NCBI GenBank assembly: GCA_020847555.1
Contig: JADLBT010000406.1
Span: 1-18,374 of the forward strand
From: Gemmataceae bacterium
Lineage (GTDB): Bacteria > Planctomycetota > Planctomycetia > Gemmatales > Gemmataceae
DNA length: 18,374 nucleotides
Direction of reading: 5' to 3'
Part shown: one piece after another, positions 1 through 10,096 of the stretch
Layout: each line of letters starts with the position of its first letter
Position numbering within the stretch: position 1 is the first letter of the stretch
The notes under the pieces: generated by a model
Database searches by the model: none
The model's input: only the letters and a program-made list of their open reading frames with translations
Told to the model about the DNA's origin: nothing
Made by a program: the position numbers and the translations under genes

Positions 1-1977
1 CAGGTAGCCGGGCTGCGTCTCGGTCGCGCGGGCCAGCAGCCGGTCGGCGAGGGCGGCCCCGATTTCCTTCTCGACCTCCGTCATACGCAGCGCCAGCTCG
101 GGCGACGGCGGGCCGAGGGCGCTCAGCTCAACGCGATCTTCCAGCTCGCACAGCGCCGCCTCGACGCGCAGCGGGTCGTTGCGCCCGGCCAGGCCGCGCT
201 GGATGGCGGCGAGGGTCCAGCAGGTGTCGATGCGCCGGCGGGCGCGGGCGTGGCGCGCGAAGGCGCTGACCGGCACCTTCGCTTCCGGCCCGGGCTGCCG
301 GCGCGGCGGCGGGTGGACGCCCGGCGCCGCCGGTTCCTCGACGGACGACTCGTGTGTGGGGATCCGCTCGCTCAGGTAGTCGTGGTGGAACTCGTCGGGC
401 GAGAAGGACGAGGCGTACTCGCCCGCCTGCGCCTGGCCGAAGTACTGCGAGAACGTCGTCCACTGGCCCAGGACCGGAGCCAGCCGCGACAGCTCCAGGC
501 AGTCCTCGTACCACGGCGCCGCGGCCTGCCCGCGGTGCAGCAGGGCAAGGGTGGCGTAGTGGTCCTCGCGGATCGTCTTGAACAGATAGTTGCCGAGGTT
601 GAAGAACGTCTCCGGCGCGTCGGCCAGGAACGGCGCCCGGGTGAAGCAATCGACCTGCTTGCCGTCGGGCGAGGGCCAGTTGACAACGGTCGTCTGGTAC
701 GACGGCACCGTCGCCTCGTCGAAGGTGAGGAGCAGGCACCGGGTCAGCCCGACGTTGGTCAGCAGGAGGGGCAGCTGCGGGTGGGCGCCGAACCGGCGGC
801 GGGCGAAGACACGCACCTCGGCGCCGAGCAGTTGCCGCGCCGCCGCCTGGCCCTTCAGCAGGTTCCACAGCTGCGACTCGATCGGGAGCAGGGCATCCTC
901 GCGCTCGACGTAGCAGCCGCCGCACACCTCCGCTTGCTCGGTCGCCACCTTGGCGCGCAACCGCTCCAGCGTTTCGGGGTGTTCCCGGCCGAGTCGCTCC
1001 AGCAGCGACGAGGCGGCGATCAGGTTGACCGGCACGTCCTGAGCGAAGGACGGCGGCAGCGGCTGGCCGGGCCGGTCCGGGTCGAGCAGGGCGATGTCGA
1101 GAAGGTAGATCGTCACCGGGTAAAGGATCTCGCGCGCCCGGAGTAGCCGCTCGGCGGCCGACTGCAGGCAGCGATGCCACTTCTCCTCGGGCGGCGGGGC
1201 GGGCTCGGCCGCGGCGGCTCCGGCCCGCTCGTCGTCCGTCCCTTCCGCCGGCTCCTCTGCCTGGGCCTGGGTGTTCCCCGCGAATTCCTCGAACCCGGTT
1301 GGCTCGGACGGCTGCTCGTAGTCCTGCGGCTGATACTCGTCCCCGTGCTGCGGACCGCCGTAGTCGGCGTAATTGCCGGCGTCGTCTCGGTAAGGCTGGT
1401 ATCCGGTCGCGACGTCGGCCGAGCCGGTGCGCGTGAACGGTAGGCCGCCGAGGGCCGCGGCCGCCTGCTGCAGATCTTGCCAGAAGTCCTCGGCCTCCAG
1501 CAGGTTCTCGTGCTCCATCGCGTCGTTGAGGGTGGCGATGAGGACATACCCCAGGCCGACGGCAAGGAACGGGGCGACGCGGTCCGGTGCAAGGTCGAGC
1601 AGCGCGGCCGCCGGGGGCGGCTCCTGGCCTTCCGGCGCGGTCGAGCGCAGGGCGTCGCGCAGGTTGTCGAGGGTCTGCTGGCGGTCGGGGGTGGCGTGGA
1701 AGCAGGCCGACCCAACCTCACGCACCTTCTGGTGCCACTCGTCGGGCAGGAACATGGGCGGCGTCTCGGGCAGCGCGTAGAGGGTATCGGGCTGCGGCTG
1801 CTCGTGGTCGTAGGCCGGCTCGACCTTTGGCGGGCCGGCCGCGCTCCACAGCGCGGCGGGGTGCCAGAGAGCGGAGTAGCCGGCCATCCAGCTGGCCATG
1901 TCCTCGGTCGCGAGGGTCAGCGGGTTCTGCGTCGGCAGCTGGTAGGGGTTGAGGAGGATGAGTTTCCGCGGGTTCAT
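1..1977 (-). CDS. Uncharacterised planctomycete protein with a GH38-like segment, 3' end outside window
   Basis: Reading leftward from the ATG at 1977-1975, the frame stays open for 659 codons to the window edge, so the C-terminus is missing. The protein begins MNPRKLILLNPYQLP, with no signal peptide. Residues 1-60 contain a W/H/P-rich stretch (SALWHPAAL). Residues 135-180 look helical. Residues about 190-265 are a low-complexity linker rich in Y, D, E, Q, G and P. Residues 365-515 (SQLWNLLKG, FARRRFGAHPQLP, a glycine-rich turn, LTFDEA, APWYEDC, PVLGQWTTFSQYF) resemble, from memory, the barrel segment of planctomycete proteins related to glycoside hydrolase family 38 N-terminal domains. I cannot assign catalytic residues, so hydrolase activity is not claimed. 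No Shine-Dalgarno sequence is visible before the ATG. It is divergent from the TPR gene at 2185. The reading frame is secure; the family suggestion is moderate. Confidence 0.8.
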   Translation of the reverse strand, partial: MNPRKLILLNPYQLPTQNPLTLATEDMASWMAGYSALWHPAALWSAAGPPKVEPAYDHEQPQPDTLYALPETPPMFLPDEWHQKVREVGSACFHATPDRQQTLDNLRDALRSTAPEGQEPPPAAALLDLAPDRVAPFLAVGLGYVLIATLNDAMEHENLLEAEDFWQDLQQAAAALGGLPFTRTGSADVATGYQPYRDDAGNYADYGGPQHGDEYQPQDYEQPSEPTGFEEFAGNTQAQAEEPAEGTDDERAGAAAAEPAPPPEEKWHRCLQSAAERLLRAREILYPVTIYLLDIALLDPDRPGQPLPPSFAQDVPVNLIAASSLLERLGREHPETLERLRAKVATEQAEVCGGCYVEREDALLPIESQLWNLLKGQAAARQLLGAEVRVFARRRFGAHPQLPLLLTNVGLTRCLLLTFDEATVPSYQTTVVNWPSPDGKQVDCFTRAPFLADAPETFFNLGNYLFKTIREDHYATLALLHRGQAAAPWYEDCLELSRLAPVLGQWTTFSQYFGQAQAGEYASSFSPDEFHHDYLSERIPTHESSVEEPAAPGVHPPPRRQPGPEAKVPVSAFARHARARRRIDTCWTLAAIQRGLAGRNDPLRVEAALCELEDRVELSALGPPSPELALRMTEVEKEIGAALADRLLARATETQPGYL

Positions 1978-2024
1978 GGCGTGCGTCGGGGTCAGGGGTC
2001 AAGGGCCGGGGGAGCAGCGTCAAA

Positions 2025-2046
2025 CCCACGGGTCGCCGCCCGTGGG
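2025..2046. repeat. Perfect hairpin, 8-bp stem
   Basis: CCCACGGG (2025-2032) and CCCGTGGG (2039-2046) are perfect inverted repeats around the 6-base loop TCGCCG. The sequence is nearly the same as the hairpin at 2067-2086. Two close copies suggest a REP-like intergenic element rather than a terminator, and no T-run follows directly. Confidence 0.65.
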
Positions 2047-2066
2047 CCAGGTGTCGGGGATCTGGT

Positions 2067-2086
2067 CCACGGGGCGCCGCCCGTGG
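2067..2086. repeat. Second copy of the hairpin, 7-bp stem
   Basis: CCACGGG (2067-2073) pairs with CCCGTGG (2080-2086) around the loop GCGCCG. The stem matches the hairpin at 2025-2046, and the loop differs at its first two bases. A pyrimidine-rich stretch with two T-runs follows about 28 bp later (2115-2127), too far away for a classical intrinsic terminator. Confidence 0.6.
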
Positions 2087-2142
2087 GCTTTCTTCTGTCC
2101 CCTGACCCCCTGCTCTTTTTACTTTTTCCCCCACCCGGCCGC

Positions 2143-2148
2143 TACAAT
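2143..2148 (+). promoter_or_regulatory. Candidate -10 element for the TPR gene
   Basis: TACAAT lies 36 bp before the probable GTG start at 2185, a normal distance for a housekeeping-type -10 box. The region about 17-18 bp upstream (TTACTT, 2119-2124) is a poor -35 match, so the call rests on the -10 box and its position. Confidence 0.4.
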
Positions 2149-2170
2149 AGTTTTTATCCCGCAGCCAGTC

Positions 2171-2177
2171 GGAGGAG
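2171..2177 (+). promoter_or_regulatory. Ribosome binding site that decides the TPR gene start
   Basis: GGAGGAG is a strong Shine-Dalgarno sequence. It leaves 7 bases before GTG 2185 and 4 before TTG 2182, which favours GTG. No ATG lies nearby in frame. The frame stays open upstream to 1477, but that extension would read through the hairpin region and the opposite-strand gene. Confidence 0.65.
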
Positions 2178-2184
2178 AGCCTTG

Positions 2185-4515
2185 GTGGGCAAGAAACGCA
2201 AGAAAACGTCCGGCGTGCCCCTCACCTTGACGCCGGCAGTCCTGAAATCCCGCGTCGAGAAGGCCCTCGCCGAGGGGCGGACCGCGCAGGCGCTCGAACT
2301 GGCCCGCGCCCTGTTCAAACAGGATCCGTCCCCGCCCCACAAGGGGTTGCTGTTGCAGGCCTGCCTGGAGCGGGTCCGCCAGCTGCGCTCCCAGGGGCAG
2401 GCGCGCGACGCGCGCACCGTCCTGGAGAACGCCCTGCAGCTCGGCCCCGACGCTCCCCAGCGAGAGCGCATCGCGGAGGAACTGGCCGCTGTCGGCGACG
2501 TCCCGCGGGCGCTGGCGGTCGTCGAGGGCATCCCCGGGTCGGCCGCTGTGCCGCGCGTGCTCGGGTTCGCCGCCGACTTTGCCCTCCAGCAGGGGGCGGC
2601 CGGGCGCAACACCCTGCCCGAGGCGCACCACCCGCAGTTCGACCTGATCGTGCAGGCGTTTGCCCACACCGCGGCCGGGCGCGACGAGCAGGCAAAGGCC
2701 GCCCTGCAGGGCGTCGGGCTGCAGTCGCCGTTCCTCGAATGGAAGGTATTCCTGCGCGGGTTGATCGCGTACCACCAGAACGACGACCAGCGCGCCCGGG
2801 AGAACTGGCAGCGCCTCGACCCGAACCGCGTCCCGGCGCGGCTGGCTGCGCCGCTGCGCTACCTGATCGACCCGCCGTTCCGGACCGCGCAGCCGCCCGC
2901 CGCCCAGGCGCTGCTGCAACAGCAGGCCGACCGCCTTCAGGGCTCCGGGCTGGTCCCGGCGCTGCGGGCGATCCAGCGTGAGATCGCCCACGAGGACCAC
3001 CTCCCCAACGCCTTCCGGCAGGCGGAGGCCGTCCTTCCGACCCTGAAGCGCGAGGCTCCCCACCTCGTCGGCCGGCTGGCCGTGTGCTTCTACTGGGCGA
3101 TCATCGACCACGGCCAGCCGGAAGATCTGAAGCGCTACCAGCGCGTCTTCGGCAAGCCGGCCGACGATCCACAGCTGGCCCGCCTGGAAGCGCTGGCGAT
3201 GGAGCGTCGCCATTCGTTCCCGGAGGCGCACAAGCAGTGGCAGCGGTTCGAGCAGTCGGTCGCGGCCAACCCGGTCGCCTGGCCGGCCGGGCAGGCGGAG
3301 CGCGTCCGCGCCCTCATCTGGCGGCGCCTGGCCGAGAACGCCGACGGCGTCCCCGATCTGGACGCCCTGAAGGATCTGCCGCCGTTCCTGCGCAACCACC
3401 CGGACCGTCCGCGCCCGCTCAAGCCGTCCGCCGAGGACTGCCTGAAGCGGAGCCTCGAACTCGCCCCCGACCGGCTGGAGACGCACGCCGCGCTGTTCGA
3501 CCACTACCGCCGCAAGGGCCAGAAGGCGAAGGCGGAGAAGGCGGCCCGCGACCTGCTGAAGCGCTTCCCCGATCACGCCCCGACGCTGGAGGGGCTGGGC
3601 GATCTGCTGATGGAGAAGCAGCACTACGCCGAAGGGCTCGAGATGTTCCAGCGGGCGCTGAAGGCGAACCCGCTGGAGCGGCGGCTGCGCGTCAAGGTCG
3701 GCGCGGCCCACTCGTACAAGGCCCGCCAGGCCGCCGCGGAGGGCCGCTTCGACGACGCCCGAGCAGGGTATCAGGCGGCGCTGACATTCACCGAGGGCGG
3801 GAGCTACTCCGTCCTGTGCAAGTGGTCCGCGTGCGAGTTCAAGGCCGGCGACGCCGCTCGCGCCGAGGAGTTGCTCACGCAGGCCCACGCCGAGGAGGGC
3901 AATCGGCTCGCCGTCGCCTACAGCATGCTGATCGAGGCGATCCGCTTCAAGCTGCCCAAACCGCTCAAGGATCGATTCGACCGGGAGGTCAAGGAGGAAC
4001 TGGCCCGCGAGCCGAGCGCCCACGCGGCGGCCGCCATCGCCGACACAGCAGGGGCGCTGCGCAGGGCCGGGGTAACGTACTTCGGGCAGAAGACGCACGA
4101 GAAGAAGGTGCTGACGTACCTGGAGAAGGCGATCGCCGTGAACTTCAGCGAGGAGCAGTTAGTACGCATCTGCACCGCGCTGGGCGTGGTGAAGGCGCCG
4201 CGACTGCACCGCCGCTACCTCCAGCGCGGGCAGGCGCTGTTCCCGGACAGTCCGGCCTTCTTCCTGCTGGAGGCGCAGTACAACCTCGACCTCGGCCCGC
4301 ACCGCTGCCCGACCTACGAGACGCAGCAATTGCTGGAGAAGGCGCGCCGCCTTGCCGAGGCGATGCCGCGCGATCCGCGGCAGGAGGAACTGCTCAGGAC
4401 CATCCAGCACGCCCTCGACGCAGTCCAGGCGCTGAACCCCTTCTCGCACCTGTTCGGCGACGGGTTCCCGTTCGAGATATTCGACCCCTTCGGCGAGGAC
4501 GACGAGGATTACTGA
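2185..4515 (+). CDS. TPR-repeat protein, 776 residues
   Basis: The protein starts with a basic patch (GKKRKK) and has no signal peptide or membrane segment, so it is probably cytoplasmic. Almost the whole chain is helical. TPR-like units are clearest at residues 18-85 (ALAEGRTAQALELARALF, then an ARTVLENALQLGP unit) and at 418-560, where successive units end in phrases such as LKRSLELAPD, LLKRFPDH and FQRALKANP. The middle (about 190-400) is degenerate helical repeat. The C-terminus is aromatic and acidic (NPFSHLFGDGFPFEIFDPF, then GEDDEDY). TPR arrays bind other proteins; the partner cannot be read from the sequence. The start is set by GGAGGAG at 2171. It converges with the gene at 4542-4970, leaving 26 bp that contain the palindrome CCGGCGCCGG (4523-4532). 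I do not recognise a named family. Confidence 0.85.
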   Translation: MGKKRKKTSGVPLTLTPAVLKSRVEKALAEGRTAQALELARALFKQDPSPPHKGLLLQACLERVRQLRSQGQARDARTVLENALQLGPDAPQRERIAEELAAVGDVPRALAVVEGIPGSAAVPRVLGFAADFALQQGAAGRNTLPEAHHPQFDLIVQAFAHTAAGRDEQAKAALQGVGLQSPFLEWKVFLRGLIAYHQNDDQRARENWQRLDPNRVPARLAAPLRYLIDPPFRTAQPPAAQALLQQQADRLQGSGLVPALRAIQREIAHEDHLPNAFRQAEAVLPTLKREAPHLVGRLAVCFYWAIIDHGQPEDLKRYQRVFGKPADDPQLARLEALAMERRHSFPEAHKQWQRFEQSVAANPVAWPAGQAERVRALIWRRLAENADGVPDLDALKDLPPFLRNHPDRPRPLKPSAEDCLKRSLELAPDRLETHAALFDHYRRKGQKAKAEKAARDLLKRFPDHAPTLEGLGDLLMEKQHYAEGLEMFQRALKANPLERRLRVKVGAAHSYKARQAAAEGRFDDARAGYQAALTFTEGGSYSVLCKWSACEFKAGDAARAEELLTQAHAEEGNRLAVAYSMLIEAIRFKLPKPLKDRFDREVKEELAREPSAHAAAAIADTAGALRRAGVTYFGQKTHEKKVLTYLEKAIAVNFSEEQLVRICTALGVVKAPRLHRRYLQRGQALFPDSPAFFLLEAQYNLDLGPHRCPTYETQQLLEKARRLAEAMPRDPRQEELLRTIQHALDAVQALNPFSHLFGDGFPFEIFDPFGEDDEDY

Positions 4516-4541
4516 CCCCGTCCCGGCGCCGGCGGGCTCGC

Positions 4542-4970
4542 TCACGGCTTCTGCCGCCGGTACACGGTCAACTCGCGCCCGTCACCCTTGGCGGTCTTGA
4601 AGTCCTTCGGCCGCGCCTTGCCCGGCTCGGCGCTGCACACGGTCAGGGTGTCCCCCTGGAAGGTGTAGATCGACAGGACCGTCATCTTCTTGCCGCCCTC
4701 CTCATAGTGGGCGTCGATGGTTTTCGGCGTCCTGGCGGGATCCGCCTTGAACGTGCCCTTGACGGTCCGCTTTTCGACGTGCAGGGTGAAGTTGTTGCCC
4801 TGGATGACGAGCCGGGGTCCGACCACTTCCTTGTCCGGCAGTTTCTTGCCGTCAATCTCGATCGAGACGGGGGTCCACGTCCCGTTCAGGTTGTCCGCCT
4901 TCCCACCCGCGGCGGGGACGGTGAAGGCGGCCGCACAGAGCACCAGCCCGGCGAAGGTGCAGGTTCGCAT
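4542..4970 (-). CDS. Secreted TIGR03067-type small protein, 142 residues
   Basis: Residues 1-22 form a signal peptide: MRTC, a hydrophobic core (LVLCAAAF), then a small-residue cleavage region (VPAAGG). The mature part follows the pattern I know from the planctomycete-enriched TIGR03067 domain: LNGTWTPVSIEIDGKKLPD near the start, LVIQGNNFTLHVEK, KGTFKADPARTPKTID, then an 'LSIYTFQGDTLTVC' strand and 'RPKDFKTAKG' near the end. These small beta-rich proteins look lipocalin-like and have no established reaction. GGGAG (4977-4981, minus strand) lies 6 bases before the ATG. It starts 49 bp after the cysK stop on the same strand, so it is probably cotranscribed with cysK. Cys4 lies inside the signal peptide before the hydrophobic core, and I see no lipobox at the cleavage site. 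Confidence 0.85.
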   Translation of the reverse strand: MRTCTFAGLVLCAAAFTVPAAGGKADNLNGTWTPVSIEIDGKKLPDKEVVGPRLVIQGNNFTLHVEKRTVKGTFKADPARTPKTIDAHYEEGGKKMTVLSIYTFQGDTLTVCSAEPGKARPKDFKTAKGDGRELTVYRRQKP

Positions 4971-5019
4971 CGAAATCTCCCACGGGCGACACGGCGGTGA
5001 TGTGCCAACCGCTCCCGTC

Positions 5020-5985
5020 TCATTCCGGATAGAGCGCCGTGCTCAGGTAGCGCTCGCCGAGGTCCGGCAGAACGACGACGATCAGTTTCCCCTCGTTCTC
5101 GGGCCGGCTGGCGACCTGCACGGCGGCCCACACCGCCGCGCCGCCGCTGATGCCGCACAGGATACCCTCCTCGCGGGCGACGCGCCGGGCCATCTCGAAG
5201 GCGTCGTCGTCCTTCACCTGAACCACCTCATCGACGGTCTCCAGGTTGAGGACGGCGGGGACGAAGCCGGCGCCGAGACCCTGAATGCGGTGGCGCCCGG
5301 GCTTCATCTCCTGCCCGTGCATCTTCTGCGTGATCACCGCGCTGGCGGTCGGCTCGACGGCAATCGCCCGGAACGACGGTTTGCGCTTCTTGATCACCTC
5401 GCCGACGCCGGTGATCGTCCCGCCGGTGCCGACGCCGGAAATGAGGATGTCCACCTTGCCGTCGGTGTCACGCCAGATCTCCTCGGCGGTCGTGCGGCGG
5501 TGGACCTCCGGGTTGGCCGGGTTCTCGAATTGTTGCGGCATGAACGAGTTGGGGGTGCTGGCGAGCAATTCCTTCGCCCGGGCAATGGCGCCGTTCATGC
5601 CCTTGTCGGCGGGCGTGAGGACGACCTCGGCGCCGAACGCCTTGAGGAGGCGGCGCCGCTCCAGGCTCATGCTCTCGGGCATGGTGACGACGAGCCGGTA
5701 GCCGCGGGCAGCGCAGGTGAACGCCAGGCCGATGCCGGTGTTGCCGCTGGTCGGCTCGATGATGGTGGTGTCCTTGTTGATCTTGCCGTCGCGCTCGGCC
5801 GCCTCGATCATGGCGACGCCGATGCGGTCCTTGACCGACCAGAGCGGATTGAAGCTCTCCAGTTTGGAGACAACGGTCGCCTTCGCATCGCCGACGACAC
5901 GGCGCAGGCGCACCAGCGGCGTGTTGCCGATGGTCTGGGTGATGTCATCGTAGATCTTGCCGCGAGAGGGCTGCGGGAAAGACAT
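5020..5985 (-). CDS. cysK: Cysteine synthase (O-acetylserine sulfhydrylase), 321 residues
   Basis: This PLP enzyme makes L-cysteine from O-acetylserine and sulfide in the cytoplasm. The family signatures are all present: IGNTPLVRL at 19-27; SVKDR with the PLP-binding Lys52; the substrate loop PTSGNTG at 78-84; the phosphate-binding GTGGT at 186-190; [10 protein letters not shown] at 234-243; GISGGAA at 278-284 (often GISSGA in relatives); and [11 protein letters not shown] near the C-terminus. The length is normal for CysK/CysM. The frame is open upstream to 6147, but the start at 5985 is preferred because GGAGG lies 7 bases before it and the sequence from MSFPQPSRG matches where the family begins. 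Cystathionine beta-synthase is less likely because there is no heme or CBS domain. CysK cannot be separated from CysM with certainty. Confidence 0.95.
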   Translation of the reverse strand: MSFPQPSRGKIYDDITQTIGNTPLVRLRRVVGDAKATVVSKLESFNPLWSVKDRIGVAMIEAAERDGKINKDTTIIEPTSGNTGIGLAFTCAARGYRLVVTMPESMSLERRRLLKAFGAEVVLTPADKGMNGAIARAKELLASTPNSFMPQQFENPANPEVHRRTTAEEIWRDTDGKVDILISGVGTGGTITGVGEVIKKRKPSFRAIAVEPTASAVITQKMHGQEMKPGRHRIQGLGAGFVPAVLNLETVDEVVQVKDDDAFEMARRVAREEGILCGISGGAAVWAAVQVASRPENEGKLIVVVLPDLGERYLSTALYPE

Positions 5986-5992
5986 GCGCTTG

Positions 5993-5997
5993 CCTCC
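5993..5997 (-). promoter_or_regulatory. Ribosome binding site fixing the cysK start
   Basis: On the minus strand GGAGG lies 7 bases before the ATG at 5985. It supports the 321-residue form over the longer open frame from 6147. Confidence 0.7.
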
Positions 5998-6034
5998 GAC
6001 AGAGAAGGTTGCAGCGTTCGCACCGACTGCGCAG

Positions 6035-6063
6035 AGTGTAGGGACTGGGCGGTGATTGCACAA
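6035..6063 (-). promoter_or_regulatory. Candidate sigma-70-type promoter of cysK
   Basis: On the minus strand TTGTGC (6063-6058) and TACACT (6040-6035) are separated by exactly 17 bases. Transcription would begin near 6028, giving a leader of about 43 nt before the start codon and fitting the cysK ribosome binding site. No riboswitch-like fold was recognised in this short leader. Confidence 0.55.
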
Positions 6064-6086
6064 TACGGGTTTCCGCGCGCGGCGGG

Positions 6087-6092
6087 TACAAT
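6087..6092 (+). promoter_or_regulatory. Possible divergent -10 element
   Basis: TACAAT on the plus strand matches the candidate -10 box seen before the TPR gene. It faces the gene-free stretch, and GAGGTGA plus an ATG (6109) follow closely, giving only a 22-codon frame. No clear -35 box is seen. It may drive a short RNA, or be chance. Confidence 0.25.
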
Positions 6093-6505
6093 GGCGCTGA
6101 GGTGACTCATGATTACCAGGAACCGGCGGACCAAACGCGGCGAGCATGGCAGGTCATACCCATCACCGTGTTGTTGAACACGATGGCCATACCTGTGCCG
6201 ATGAAGATGAAACCCTGCGGCCAAGCTGGGCAAAGGTTCTATTGTGCGACTGACTGGCTCTTGCGGCCGCGCGTTGGTATCGATGCAGATAATTTACTAT
6301 ATACGGAGACTCCATCTCCTGAAAGTCTCAAAAACACGATTTCGGGTTTCCTTCCGCACCCACCTGACGCCCTCTCCAGCCCGGATCGGCATTCTTCCCC
6401 TTCCTCAATCTGGGTTCCTTCGACTTCCCACTGGATCTCCTCAAGGAGCGCGGGCGGTAGGATCGACTGCGGGTCCGGGTCTCTGAACCCTGCCGGCTTC
6501 GCAAC
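6093..6505. other. Stretch without a convincing gene
   Basis: Short open frames exist on both strands (for example 6102-6533 plus and 5808-6233 minus), but none shows a domain, a good start or planctomycete-like composition. Around 6285-6303 there is a sharp AT-rich patch (GATAATTTACTATATAC) containing TATATA at 6298-6303 with TTGGTA 18 bases upstream, a possible distal promoter for the sigma factor gene. CTCCTCAAGGAG (6437-6448) can form a small hairpin. An in-frame minus-strand phrase near 6125-6220 (GFIFIGTGMAIVFNN) looks protein-like but is bounded by stops, so it could be a gene remnant. Confidence 0.4.
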
Positions 6506-6534
6506 TTGTCGGGGGACCGCGTTTCGGCCATAAT
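6506..6534 (+). promoter_or_regulatory. Candidate promoter of the sigma factor-kinase operon
   Basis: TTGTCG (6506-6511) and CATAAT (6529-6534) are separated by exactly 17 bases, about 105 bp before the sigma factor ATG. This is the best sigma-70-like match upstream of the operon. The leader would be roughly 98 nt. Confidence 0.5.
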
Positions 6535-6638
6535 CGGGCAGAAGCCCAGGCTCCTGATTGTCCTCCCCCTGGCAATCGGAGTTGCCGCGCGCCCGATTTC
6601 GTCAAACCTTCCGTCTTATCCTGATAGGGACGCCTCTC

Positions 6639-7214
6639 ATGGCGCAACGCTCTCAACCGAACGGGCGTCCCCTGGAGTCGTACCGGAACTATCTCCGCCT
6701 GCTGGCCCGGTGCCAGATCGCCCCGCTCGATCCGCGCTTGCGCGCCCGGCTGGAGGCGTCCGACCTTGTCCAGGAAACCCTGCTCAAGGCGCACGCCGCC
6801 CACGACCAGCTGCGAACGACCGACGAGGCCGCGACGACGGTCTGGCTGCGGCGCATCCTCGGCAACACCCTGATCGATGCGGTGCGCAGGCTGCGCGGTG
6901 GCGCACGCAACGTCGCGCTGGAGCGCTCCCTGGAAACCGAGTTGGAGCGCTCCTCCGCCCGGCTGGATGCGCTGCTCGCCAGCCAGGAACCACCCGTGAG
7001 CGAGCAGCAGGTGCGCGAGGAGCAGTTGTTGTGCCTGGCCGAAGCCCTGGGCGAACTGCCGGCCGACCAGCGCACGGCCGTCGAGCTGATGCACCTGCAC
7101 GACTGCTCGGTGGCGGACATCAGCGCGCGGATGGAAAAGACCCCGGCCGCAGTGGGCGGCCTGCTGCGGCGCGGCATGAAACGGTTGCGGGAACTGCTGG
7201 CACCGGATGATTGA
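6639..7214 (+). CDS. ECF-type RNA polymerase sigma factor, planctomycete subfamily, 191 residues
   Basis: A small sigma-70 family factor that would direct RNA polymerase to a limited set of promoters. Region 2 spans about residues 12-88, with PLESYRNYLRLLAR at its start, the DLVQETLLKAH helix (42-52) and the segment WLRRILGNTLIDAVRR (69-84). A variable linker follows (90-125), then region 4 (126-187) with LPADQRTAVELMHLHDCSVADIS and a helix-turn-helix ending LLRRGMKRLRELL. Region 3 is absent, as is usual for ECF factors. Wording and length fit the group annotated as planctomycetes-specific subfamily 1 (TIGR02984). The ATG at 6639 is preferred over 6558 because homologues start close to the PLESYR motif and AGGGA lies 8 bases upstream. 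The kinase gene starts 6 bp downstream, so the two are probably one operon. Confidence 0.9.
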   Translation: MAQRSQPNGRPLESYRNYLRLLARCQIAPLDPRLRARLEASDLVQETLLKAHAAHDQLRTTDEAATTVWLRRILGNTLIDAVRRLRGGARNVALERSLETELERSSARLDALLASQEPPVSEQQVREEQLLCLAEALGELPADQRTAVELMHLHDCSVADISARMEKTPAAVGGLLRRGMKRLRELLAPDD

Positions 7215-7220
7215 GCCACC

Positions 7221-9902
<2,682 letters not shown>

Positions 9903-9956
9903 GTATCGCCAGCGGTCGCGAGATGATGACGGCTGGCTCGGACGGACGCAGAGGCT

Positions 9957-9981
9957 CCGGCGGATTCCCGCCTGCCGCCGG
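9957..9981. terminator. Possible hairpin after the kinase gene
   Basis: CCGGCGG (9957-9963) and CCGCCGG (9975-9981) form a 7-bp GC stem with an 11-base loop, 55 bp after the kinase stop. No T-run follows, so a Rho-independent terminator is doubtful. The rest of 9903-10096 holds TATAAG at 10011-10016, a weak -10 candidate for the giant gene without a clear -35, and GAGG (10083-10086) 10 bases before its ATG. Confidence 0.3.
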
Positions 9982-10096
9982 GAAATGATAACGATGGACT
10001 AGCTCGCACGTATAAGGGCCGTGTGGCCATCCCTGCTGGGGTACGCGCCGCAAGCCAGACAGAACCGAGGCTCCTTCGGAACGAGGTATCTCCCCC

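Larger units (their letters stand above)
1988..2109. repeat. Long-range 11-bp inverted repeat enclosing two hairpins
   Basis: GGGGTCAGGGG at 1988-1998 is exactly complementary to CCCCTGACCCC at 2099-2109, so the arms could pair across about 100 bp. Both hairpins described at 2025 and 2067 lie between the arms. The whole structure fills the gap between two divergent genes, so it could be part of the 5' leader of either or a dispersed intergenic repeat. No protein-coding signal is seen here. Confidence 0.6.

Noticed and set aside
250..1146. 298-codon plus-strand frame
   Set aside because: Shadow of the minus-strand gene 1-1977, whose frame is open for 659 codons and has protein-like composition.
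1477..2184. N-terminal extension of the TPR protein
   Set aside because: The upstream part is low-complexity Arg/Gly sequence antisense to the 1-1977 gene and crosses the hairpin region; GGAGGAG at 2171 supports the start at 2185.
2119..4098. 659-codon minus-strand open frame
   Set aside because: Antisense to the TPR gene, no recognisable domain, composition typical of a shadow frame in GC-rich DNA.
4523..4532. CCGGCGCCGG palindrome between convergent genes as terminator
   Set aside because: Self-complementary but without loop space or a T-run; too weak to call a terminator in such GC-rich DNA.
3084..5000. 638-codon plus-strand frame overlapping the TPR gene and the TIGR03067 gene
   Set aside because: Pro/Arg/Gly-rich sequence without domains; runs through two well-supported genes in other frames.
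6136..6245. Frame starting MAGHTHH, recalling the YebC/PmpR start MAGHSHW
   Set aside because: The similarity stops after five residues and the frame ends after 35 codons; chance.
6102..6533. 143-codon plus-strand frame after the divergent -10 box
   Set aside because: No domain, odd Pro/Ser-rich composition, weak GTG start, and it overlaps the candidate sigma promoter.
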